Assembly: GCA_012932295.1 (NCBI GenBank)
Contig: JAAONU010000018.1
Coordinates: forward strand, 8,056,828-8,120,827
DNA length: 64,000 bases
Direction: 5' to 3'
From: Cyclina sinensis
Taxonomy: Eukaryota; Mollusca; Bivalvia; Venerida; Veneridae
The position numbers and the translations under genes were made by a program. Below, piece after piece: positions 15,701-27,700 of this stretch (positions are counted from its first letter, which is position 1; each line of letters starts with the position of its first letter). The notes under the pieces are model-generated. The model was not told where the DNA came from. It did not search any database and worked only from the letters and a program-made list of their open reading frames with translations.

Positions 15701-18700
15701 AAATGGTTTAACCCTCTGTTGTTATGAAGTAGTGTTGGATGATGTTGCAATAGACATAAGTTCTAACTGAAATTTCTTCCAAATGATTAACTTTCATACT
15801 TAAATACTCCTAGTATCATTTTTCCAGCTTCATTATTCCATTCAAGTTGTAGCTCACTTCTGTATTCAGTCTAAGAGTGTTGATATAAATATGTAAAAAC
15901 AAATTAGAATAAATAATTAAAATTGTGTGCTGAATGTGGTGATGTAATGATAATCAAGTTAAATCAACAAATTGTGGCAGAAATATAATGTCAGTGACAA
16001 TCGATTTTCACTTCCAGAAATCGATGCTTCCAGGTGCCAAGGGAAGTTATCTTTGTGTGAATCTATTTTAACAGAATTTCATTTGACATTATAAATACAT
16101 TAAATAACTAGAATAAATAAGTGATTCAGTACTACTGAATATGTTTTATCATGCATCCAAACAGCATTTGTTGTGATAATACTGACCAATTAGGGTGTAA
16201 GTGTACATGACTTCTGAAAGTGTTTCCAGTTTCTCTACATAACATTTTGATTATTTTCAGATAGTAAATCAAAATGCTCCCTTTGATTCGATTTAATAAT
16301 CAAATCTCATTTCAGTCCAATTTTATAACACTTAGTCTAGTTCAACGTCATCTTATAATGAAATAGAAATGAAATTACAGAGCAACTTTCAATGTTTTTC
16401 CATGTTTTCAACATTAATTGGTGACATAGTGCATAAAAACTGAATGCCACTGACCTGTGAAGAGGTGTATTTTAAATAGGAAATGTAAAATTCATTAACT
16501 GTACTTAGAACAAGTGCAAGAACACCTAATTGATTATCTTTATGAGCTTCTGACATCATTATTACATCATGTGTACTCACACACTAAGATCTATCAGACT
16601 AATTACTGACATTTCAGAAGAAACTGAAGTGAAAAACTGAATTTCTTCAAGAACTGATAATTTGCCTAGACACACTTCTTTCTACTAACACGTCAACTTC
16701 GCTGGATCTACAATATCTTAAACTGTGAAGAGTCAATATAAGGAATAAAGGTGTGTACTACAAGAAACTGCTAGAGAAAATGATGCCCCCATTAATTTTC
16801 AAGGAGCACTGACAAACCTATGATTATTAGCTGGTAAAGAATTAGGCACTTGTACTGCCTGGTACATCAACCTGCCCACTAAATTTAGTGTTTCAACTGT
16901 TGTAAACTAAAACTTACATGGTTATAACTGGTGCTACAAAATCCAGGTTGGCTATAAGGATTCCTATCTCAGATATAGCAAGAGTGAGCAAGAGAGCTCT
17001 GAAAGGCTCTCCTCGCTTTGTCGTCACAGAGAAGAAGTTGAGAACTGGTATAACTCCATCCATAGCTATAGCTTGTAACAATCTAGGAGCACCTGAACAA
17101 GTGATAAGAAATTCAACATGTGAATCTAAGCGGTAGACTTACTTCTGTATTAACTGACCCACTGGAAAAAGCAGTCATAACTATAAATTACAAATAAATT
17201 TTCAAAGGATAAGACTGAGACCGTTACTTGATTTCATTTGATTTTGAACCATTTTGCTCATACCCTTGTCAGGGTGACAAAGTAACTTAAAACAAGAATT
17301 TTTCTAGAGCAGAATTGCAAAAATCTGTTACTTAAAAGGCTTCAGCCCACTTTATTTTCAGAGGAGATATAATTAGTTTTATAACGAAATTTCAAGAATA
17401 TTGTTTCTATTGGTATTTCTTTCTGTAAAATCAGCCTGCAAAATCTCATTCTGTTTATGCAAATTCTGTACACAAGAGGCGAAACATGCAAAATTGTTAT
17501 TAAAGTCAGCCAGTTTTTGCTATCACTGTTTTCCAAACAAATAATACAAAATAATGTAGTCAATTTGATATGTTAAGAAGTCAAAACAAAAAGGTTACCA
17601 TTCATATTTTCATCACAAATGATTTTGGCACATTATATAAACTATCTTAGAACATCAATGTGAATATCATTTAAAGCAAACACATACTAAATATTTACCT
17701 GTAAGTGACTGAAGCCCAGCTCCAACTGTTGAGAGGAAAGAACCAATCAGAATCACCCACTTTGTAGGCCAGGCCAGGTAGGCTACCACCAATCCACCAT
17801 TGATACTTTCTCCAAGTCTGTAATAATTAAATTCAGATGTTCTTTGATCCAGCAAAGCACAAGCTTTGTTTCAATCCTGACCAACTATTGCTTGACTTTC
17901 TTTGGACTTTTCATCTTCAATTTGGAGTCAGAGTTGTGAGACTCTTCAAAAATGAGATCATTATGATGCCTTCATGTCAGACTACTTTCTATTGGTGAGA
18001 TATCATGTGCTCACTGGCAACCCATCAGATGGCTTTCAATTTGTTTTAACACAAAACCTCATTCAATAATTGTTCCTTGAATACAGAAAGTTAAAGACTG
18101 ATTTTTGAACAACAATATAAAATGTGATTTGCCACTTATCTATTGAACAACTTCTGTAACACTTAAAAACCAGTAAGTGAAATAGATAAATCTTTTTAAG
18201 TAATCAATGAATGTAGTTGCTTACTTGTCTCTAAGCAAGTCTCCCTCTATCGTTCCAGCAAAGAAAAAAGTACATGTTATATCTGTAAACAACTGTTAAG
18301 GTATCACAGTCTATGCTGACAGGTGTACCCCATCTCCTTGCCGTGCAAGTAAAATTTACAGGTAGGTGAAAACACAAAATAAACACACTGCACTTTTTTT
18401 GGACTAGACAAACTACCCGTGCATGGAGCAGACTGAAAAGTGTGTAAAAATGTAATAAGGTGTTTTGATTCCCATGCTCCCAGTATAGCCAAACTAAGTT
18501 CTGTGGGACTTCAATATTTATTGGACAGAGGCTCAATTGGTATTCTGAGTACAAATGCCTTCAAAATAAACAGTTATCTCACAAGTAAATTCATTTCAGT
18601 GAAACTATAACAACCATGATATAAAGCAGTCTTGTTTCAACATTGTTTAAAATGTTTTAAGTACTTGTGTTGAGTTACTTCCAAGGATACAGACAAAACT

Positions 18701-21700
18701 AGTGGTAGTTATTGCTGACAAGGTTCCAATAGGGATAGACTTCTGTGCATCTTCCAGGTCACCTGATCTGTTTGAACCAGCCATGATACCTGCATAGACA
18801 TATAGGTAGAAACATAGATCAGTTTGGTAGTTACTGACAAATCTGGTCAGTAAGTCAATGAAAAGGTTCTTGTACACCAAAGCAATACTACTGCAATGAT
18901 TAAGGGCATTGACTCATTTTCCTTTGCCTGTTTCTCCAAGGGTTGTCAATAGTCTTCTAATTTAGTTTATCTTGAAATTTAGAATCGTATCACCATGTTA
19001 CAAGTCTTTTTAAAAAACATAATATGACCATATAGGCCATAAATACAGGCCCATAAAAAATAGCCTTAAATAATTCAAACAAATGAAAATATAAATAATG
19101 TCATACATTTTTTTTTTATATACACTCATATCTGATACCTTGGTGTGAATTTCTTTAAGAAACACCTTTACCTGCTGTAAACAGTCTTGCCTGCATGTCT
19201 CTTTCTGTCATTCACTTTTTCAGCATTTCTTACATACAGTGAATACATCTGTACATAGCTCTTTCACATTTCATACTGCATAGACTATTACAAACCTGTA
19301 ACTGAGGGAAAGTAGATGGCCAGTAGAACCATGAAGGAGGATGTAATATCTGCCACAATTTCCCCTCGATCTCTGTTACCTTCTACCTTCATTCCAATTA
19401 TATCTTGGGCATAGGTGTACTTACTGTGTAGATTTTCTAAAAAAAGAAATACAGGACAACTCCAGTTAAGAACATAATCAAGTACATTACTGGACTCTTC
19501 TTGCAACGGCTTTCCCCTTACCTTACATTTAACGTAATTTTTTGTTTTTATAACTGTCTGAGGATTCGGACAGTTGCTTTTTCAACTACATGTACCTTCT
19601 TGTTTTCAAATTTTATAATGGATAGGCCACCCTTAAAAAATTGTTTGTTTGCAGTAACGCGACCGACTCACGAAATTAGCCTTACCCAAACTATTTTTAG
19701 GGTCTGGCAAAGCAAAATTTTTTTTCGCGAAAATCCCAGAGTGTTTTTGTCTTTGCTGTAGTTTATTTTTTTGCGTTCATTTATTAATTCAACATGGCAG
19801 CGCCCATGGAAAAGCTGTCTAACAAAGACATTACAAATGCTATATTGGGTATCAGTGATCTTGTTTTGCTGTTCAGTCTATGGTAGTATATGTAGAGTTC
19901 ATGCAAAAAAAAAAATCAAAAAAAAAAAATCGACCTACCTACCCACACTGAAAATTCTGAGTAGCGTTACTGCAAACAAACAATTTTTTAAGGATGGCCA
20001 TATATACAATTTCCAAACATGGTAAATTTACAAGGAACATGTTCTTATTAGTTCCAAACAGTTTTAAATGGATCTAAATACACCATGAATGTAAATGCAA
20101 CTCAAAGTAAGATTTGTAACTTAGTCTGAGTGTTTTAAATTTTCTTGGGCTGTACATTTAACTGTACAATACTATGTTTTCTGTTGTCAGGACACTTCAC
20201 ACTATTCAATACTATCTCTTCAGTGGAACAATACCCTGCTTACATTTTCAAAAGCTACCATAATACATACATCCATATGGCACAGATGTCCACATTGCTT
20301 TAAGTAAATTACCAAAATAAAAAGTTACAAACAAGCATAATTTAAAAACAAGAGGGCCATGATGGCCCTGGATTGCTCACCTGAGTACTTTGGCTGAGTG
20401 TCTACCATTTAGCAAACATCAGATGCAACATTACATTTTCTAATTGAAGATTTTCAAAGATCTCTTATTTTATACCAAACAAAATCCATGGGGCAGAGGC
20501 AATTTGGAGATAACAGCTTGTGAAAAGATGTCATTTGAAGCAAAATATTGATAAAAATCTAACGTAAACGCTCGAATATAATACACACTTTTTTTCAAGA
20601 ATTTTCAGTATCTGCATAGGGGTGCGTATTATACACGAGGGTGGGCTGTCTGACAATTTTTTCCAACTTGAAAACCTGTAAAATACCGGTCAAAAGTCAA
20701 TAATTTCTGTCCAAATGATCACGTTTTCTTTTTGGTGCACATTCATTTTTGAGAGGGGAGAAAACCAATGTCATCAGTACTGAAAGTACGATATCGTAAA
20801 AGCCGTTATAATGCTGTCTTTTTCCCCCCTTTTTTTTTTCTCTAAATGTATAACTGCTAAACATTCAATTATACAGTGTTCTCCCTAAAATTTAGAGTAG
20901 CCAGTGTCAATTTAAAAGTAGCCAGCGACAATGCACGTGGCTTGCCGCGTGCTCGAGCCGCTTCGCGGCGAGGGGGAGAGTGTGGGAGGGGTGTCCCCTC
21001 CCGCAGGGGGGGTCCGGGGGGCCTCCCCCGAGAAATTTTTTATTTTCAAGCAGCAAAATGGTGCATTCTAGTGCATTTTAGAGCGGTTTAATATTGCTTT
21101 TTTGTGTCTATATTTTTGTATGTTAGAATTGGAAAATCCCCGGTAATGGAGAATTTATTAAAACACAATGTCAATGTTATACATCTGATCATATTCATAT
21201 CATGTTTAAAATTACATGTATGTGTTTGTACTGTTGTACTTATGAATAAAATAAAAGTTTAAGTTTAATACAGACTATGGTGTACTTATGTCAGTCAGGC
21301 TCATGATACAGCTCTGGCAAAAAACAAACTGTGATAACTGTGTTTATCTTGTTGTTATACAGTGCTAGTGTCACAATAATTCAACTTCAAAATCAAATCT
21401 CAGAAATCTGAGTCATAGTCCAAATCGAGCCCTGAGTTATGGGAGTCCTGTTCCTGGTCATCAACAAGATCTAGAGCTAGGATGGCATCCTGATACTCTT
21501 CATCACTACAAACTTGAGCCTGTTCAACAATGACATGCTGCTCTAGCTCTAAACCTTGTTCATGATCAGGATCTGCATTCTCAGTCTGGACACCACAGTC
21601 CATGGTTGAGGCAGTGTGATACTGGCTGTCAGTGTGGTCTGAACCCCCAACAGATGGCAGCTTTTTTAGTGGAGGGAGATTTCTGACATGTGTCTTCCTC

Positions 21701-24700
21701 CATATGTTGCTGGCTTCTGTGAGCATGTCACAACATTCTTTTGATTTTGGAGCTGGGCCATTGAGAGAAATGTGCAGAAGACTTGCTAGCATGTTATTTT
21801 TCATGTTGCTTCAGAGTCTAGTAACATTGACGAGTAACACGTATGTTCCTTCTGGAACAACTTGCTTAGTGCAATCTTTATCTTTACTAGTGGCCATTTA
21901 CTTTCAATATCAATTTATTGCATTACCCATTGACAAAAAATCCGACATTTTTCTTTGATTAGAAATATCATTTTTCTGTTTTTTCTTCGGTGGTGGCATT
22001 GTGCCACAGGTCACAAGTTGACAAGTGTCTGGATATCTGGAATGCTTACCTTTCCAAGAAGTTATTATTTATTTATGTTGCGCTTCAATGATGCAGATAA
22101 CTAACGGCTAAAAATAACCATGCAGAAATCCCATGGTACCCGGCAACCGTGTTTATCGATCTCACTTTGCAAAATAAGCGGGAAACAATGCGGTGTTCAT
22201 ATAAACATTTACTCGACGATTTTATTCAATGTAAACATTTCGTTTTTTACGTTTTTTTTTTCTTTTTGTTTTGGAAAAAGTAGCCGGCGGCAGGCTTGCG
22301 AGTAATCGGCGGTTTCGCCGGCCGCCGGCGCTACCGGAGAACTCTGATTATATAACCAATGCTTACCGGTATTATCCATGTCAATATTTGCACTCACATA
22401 ATTATCGACCAATTAATTTGATAAAGGAGTTGTCCGTATATTGTTAAACAAAGATAATAATTAGTGTTGTTAGTTGTCGCCATAATAACGAGATGTTTGT
22501 TAACACATCAAAAAGGTATTGAGAAGGTGTTGACACTCTGAGATAATGCAATGTATATTCGATATTTCCGAAAGAAATAGTTTCTAGCGCTAAATATCCT
22601 TAATGAAATATATAGTTAAATGCAACCGTAGTGATATTCACGTGATGTAATTGTTACGCGCACCGACAATGGCCGCTTCCTGAATGAAAAACATGGACAA
22701 ATGGTAACTCTTTTTCCAGACAAAATATGTGTGCGTATTATATTCCAATGCAAGCTTTTTTCCCAGATCTTGAGGCAAGACCAGGGGTGCGTTTTATACA
22801 CGCTAGCGTACAATATTCGAGCGTTTACGGTATTTTTAGCTCTGGTGGCCGTTTTGTTCAGTGGAGTGGAACTGTTCTAACAACTTAAATCGAGGGCTTT
22901 GTAAGGAACATTTCTATGAAATTTGCTGAAAAACCACCTAGCCATTTAGGAGGAGATGTTGTTTGAATTTTTTTCTATTTTTTGCTTTTGCAGCCCTTAT
23001 GTGCAATGGAGCAGAATGGTTTAGCAATTTTAGAAAAGGGCAATATAAGGATCATTTCTGTAAAGTTTAGTGAAAAACAGCTTTGTGGTTTAGGAGGATA
23101 TGTCATTAAAAGTAAAATGTTGATGACAGATGACTGACGCCAGACACAGGGTGATGACAATAGCTCACCCTGAGCATCTGCTCAGGTGAGCTAACAAGAG
23201 GGCCATGATTGCCCTGGGTTGCTCACCTGAATACTTTGGCTGTGGGTCTGCTGTTGAGCAAACATCAGAAGCAAAATAACAGGTTTTGAATTCAAGATTT
23301 TTGAGGATCTTATATTTTATACAAACAGAACCCCTGGGCAGGGTCAATTTTCAACCCAGGGACAAAATTTGAACAAGCTTGGTATGTATCCACTACACAA
23401 TGCATGATACAAAATATCTAAGCTCTAGGGTATACAGTTTCAGACAAGAAGTTTTTGTACGTCTTTTCTGTGGAAGCCTTTGTAAAATCAAGTGACTCTG
23501 AGGCAAGTCCATTAATGACCCCAAGAGCATAATCCGAACTATCTTGGTAGAGGATCTCTAGGTGATGCTACATGCAAAATACCTAAGCTCTATAGCTAAC
23601 AGCCTCTCACAAGACAATTTTCAGATAAAATATTTTGCACAAATAGGATCCTTGCAGCAGGGCCAATTTTGACCCCAGGGACATTATTTGAACAAACTTG
23701 GTGGAGGTCCGCTAGACAATGCAACTTACAAAATATCTAAGCTCCAGGGTATACGGTTTCAGGCAAGAAGATCTTTTAAGTCTTCCTTATGTAAGCCTAG
23801 GTAAAACTGAGTTACGAAAGTGTAGTGCCATTAATGATCCCAGGAGAATAATTTGAACAATTTTGGTAGAGGACCTCAAGAAGATGCTCTATGAAAAATA
23901 TCTAAGGTCTAAAATTTACTGGTCCCCTAAGAAGATTTTCAAAGACCAAATATTTTACACAAATACATGTAGGGCTGGGCCAATAATTAACCAAAGGGCA
24001 TAATTTGAACCATCTTTGTAGAGGTCCACTAGACAATTATTACAACATACAAAATATCTTACCTCTAAGGCATACAGCTTCAGACAAGATTATTTTTAAA
24101 TATTAAATATTTTACACAAATAGGACCCCTGGGGTACTAAAACTTTTAACCCCAGGGACATAATTTGAACAAACTTGGTAGAGGTTCACAAGACAAAGCA
24201 ACATACAAAATACCTTAGCTCTAAGGCATATACCGGTTGTTTCAGACAAGGAGATTTTTTAAAGTTCTTTCCTTTATAAGCCTATGTAAAACCAAGTGAC
24301 ATAGGGGCAAGGTCATTAAAGACCCCAAAGGCATAATTTGAACAATCTTGGTAAAGTACCTTTAGATGATCCTTCATGCAACATATCTAAGGTCAAAAGC
24401 TTATGGTTTCTCCCAATAAGATTTTCACAGATCAAATATTTTACACAGGGCTCATAGTGAACCCACGGACATTATTTGAACAAACTTGGTAGAGGTCCAC
24501 TAGACAATGGTAAATACTAAATGTTAAGGCTCAGGTCCTAGTACTTTTTTACAAGAATTAAAAAAAAAAAAAAATTCCAAATTAGTTCTGATTGGAATTA
24601 ACTTTTCTGAACAATTTTAGTCGAGCTTCATGCAAGAACTATACCAGGCAAGTTTCATCAAAGTTGGCTTAGCAGTATAGGAGAAGTTGTTTAAGTCAAA

Positions 24701-27700
24701 TTGTTGATGATGCATCAACGCATGCTGACAGACGCTGGACAATCAATACCCTTGAGCATTTCATGCTCAGGTAAGCTAACAAAAGGGCCAAAATGCCCTT
24801 ATATGGCTCACCCGGGAACCATTGTTGATATTGTTTGATTTGCTGTTACTTCTAAAACAGAACATAGCTCAGTTTGTTAAAGATAAAATCTATTTTTCAA
24901 ACTGTCCATGTGTTCAAAATTTCTTTTAACCAATATAAATCAAACAGCTATGATAAAGATCCACAAAAGGAACATTTCTGTGAAGTAGCTTTGAAATTTG
25001 GCCAGGGTTTCTGAGGAAAAGATTTTCAAAGTTTTCTATATATTTGTAAAGTAAAAACTTGCCCAAGCCAACCACTGTCTGCCAAGTTTGTTTACAAACC
25101 AACATGACTGTCTTGAAGTAATTTGAGTAAAAGCCACCAATGGAACATTTATTTTATGTGAAGATATTTTAAAATTGGGCAAGGGTTTCTAAGTTTCTTA
25201 TAGTGACACTGAAAACTTGTCCCCCGCCCCAACTCCACCTGTCATCCATGTTTTTTTTATGAACCAACTTTATTTTAAAACAAGAATGCCCCAAGGTGGA
25301 GCAAAATACGCCCATCAATTCAGTAATTTGTTTCAATAACATCTATCCACCTATGAAATTTCAAGTCAATAGCTTTGATAATGTAGGAGTATGGTCCAGA
25401 CAAACATCAAGTACGAAAATTGAAGAAAGGGGAATAACTCCAAAATCATGAAGTATACAGTGACAGTTCTTGTGCACTGAACTCCACCTCAATGAGATCT
25501 ATCAACCTGTGAAGTTTCACAGTTTCCCACCCTCTGTAGGCCATGTTTTTAAAAAGGAACCAAATGGCTTGAAGCAACTTGATAAAGGGCCATCTAAGGA
25601 ATATTTTTTTGAAATTATTTTGAAATTACACAACTGGTGTTTGTGGAGAAGATTTTCTAAGTTTTTCCTCATGGCTGCCATGGGAACCAGAGTTTTGTAT
25701 GGAACCATTTATTTTCAAGAATTTGAAAAAGGACTAGTTGAGGGACATTCCTGTGAAGTTTGGTTTCTCCTGGCCCAGTGGTTTAGGAGAAGACGTCATT
25801 TGAAGGAAATGTTCTGACAAAAGATGACCGACAGTCACCCAACCTAACAGGTCACCCTTAAGCACTTCATGCTCTGGTGAGCTAGCATTTAGTGTTCAGG
25901 TGAGCTAAAAAAATTACCATGAAAGACATTGCTGGCAAGTCCAGGGATTCCTGGTTTTGTGTAGGCCTCATGTTCTTCAAAATAGGGGTCACAAGTAGTT
26001 TTATTTTCCCCAACATGGCAGTATTTCCTGTAGATAGGGCCTGTCTCGTTCTTTATACACATCATCACCCCATCAACTGTGACTGAATCAGACGTCAACA
26101 ATCTTTCCCCGAGGTAACAAATCCTGTAATGTACACATGAATTTAACTCTTTACCTTCCAACACTAACCCTGAACATGCTGAAATTTTGTAATGGATTTG
26201 CCGAGCTTTGAATGTGTATCAGTCCATTCAAAGTTTAAGGGATTTCAATATCAAAATACTAAAATGGAGCTACCAACAGTATATATAGCCTGGTCAGACT
26301 GCACGGATGTGCAGGCTGGCCTGGCTCTATACTGGTGGCAAAGGCTAATCACTTTCAGTTCCAGCAGGTTAAGGGCTAAAGACAAACATCTTAACTTCAG
26401 TATCATCTGTAGTGAATAAATTTGTTCTAAAACCATTTTATCTTAAGCAATACAATCACAAACCTATGTCTTTTAAATGCACTTATTCTGTAACATTCCA
26501 TAAAACCTCTCAGAAACTTTATTTATAACCGTCCAACCACAATAATACCAAATAATGCCTGCTATAAAATCCATTAGATGTATCTCTTAAATTATTTAGA
26601 AACAAGCACAGAGAGAGATATACAGTTTATCTTTAAAACTTCAGGAGCACGGTCACAATTCAAACAAACACTGCCAGTGGACATGGATGCTTACTCAGTA
26701 AGAAATTAAAATGCTTGCATATCAGATTTTATGACTATCTCTAGAGTTCAAACATTATTACAATGCCTAACAGAATAGCTCAACTGACTATCTCTCTGTG
26801 TCTTGGCTTGAAAAATTTATAGTTCATTATTCTAGTGAAGCACTTTATAATCAACTAAGAAAAAAATTACTACCTAACCACTTGAAAATACGATTCACTT
26901 CAATAATTTTCTACCCCTCCCACTAATGTACTGAAATATGTATACTTACTGTACACTGCTGTCTGGATTTGCAGCAAATATTCCTATATATATACAGAGG
27001 ATGGACAGTATCACACAGGCCAAGGACAGTGTTGCAAACTTGCTTACAAAGGCTACACCAATGAAGACAATGATACCGAGCAAGAGCAGAACGGCTGTCC
27101 CATAAACACGGTAATTGTTCAAGGCATTACTCTGCACAGACACGTCCCCAAAAAGAGAGATCTCCTGAGCCATGTATGTCTGAAATGTACACAGACTGCA
27201 TGCTAGCATTATTCTACTTATCTTCCTAATATTTCTTCTCTTTGTCTTCACGACAATAGTAATCAACATAAAATGGTAACTACCCTATAATCAAGCTGTT
27301 TACAACTAATTACTGTATTCAATCCATTTCTTTCCCATTGCACATCTCTGAAAACCTGAAACATTTGAAGTCAATAGGAAGATTCTCTAAGATACATACT
27401 GATTACAGAAAATAACTCTGGTGACCCAGATGCTTCTGGCCACAAATATCTCTGGAATGGAGTTGTTACCTGTAGGCATATTCAACCATCTAGATCATAG
27501 CCACACAAAGTACTTTGTATCTAGATCTTGGCCACAAAAAGTACTTTGTATCTAGATCTTGGCCACACAAAGTACTTTGTATCTAGATCTTGGCCACACA
27601 AAGTACTTTGTATCTAGATCTTAGCCACACAAAGTACTTTGGAGCAACCAATCATACTTCAACCAGATATTGTTTTATGTGCCAAATTATAGTGCAACTG

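Larger units (their letters stand above)
20562..22834. mobile_element. DNA element with CGTAAACGCTCGAATAT inverted ends
   Basis: The ends cgtaaacgctcgaatat (about 20562) and atattcgagcgtttacg (about 22831) are perfectly inverted. Just inside both is a ggggtgcgt[a/t]ttatacacg motif. Without its own nested hAT-like insertion it would be about 0.8 kb. I could not find a clear target-site duplication. Confidence 0.75.
20347..23194 (+). mobile_element. Family R copy B, split by a nested insertion
   Basis: Left end agagggccatgatggccctg at 20350; right end ctcaggtgagctaa at 23181-23194. The family body is interrupted from about 20562 to 22834 by another element. The right end abuts the next copy directly. 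Confidence 0.7.

Noticed and set aside
16918..17136. 72-codon plus-strand ORF
   Set aside because: It is the antisense shadow of KCC exon 12.
20876..21091. Arg/Gly-rich 71-codon ORF as a gene
   Set aside because: It lies in the GC-rich sub-terminal region of the hAT-like element and its composition is explained by that.
20562..22834. An 8-bp target-site duplication for the CGTAAACGCTCG-ended element
   Set aside because: Flanks aaaaatctaa and gtatttttag do not match convincingly.
25470..25817. 115-codon plus-strand ORF
   Set aside because: It spans the junction of two repeat families and resembles no protein I know.
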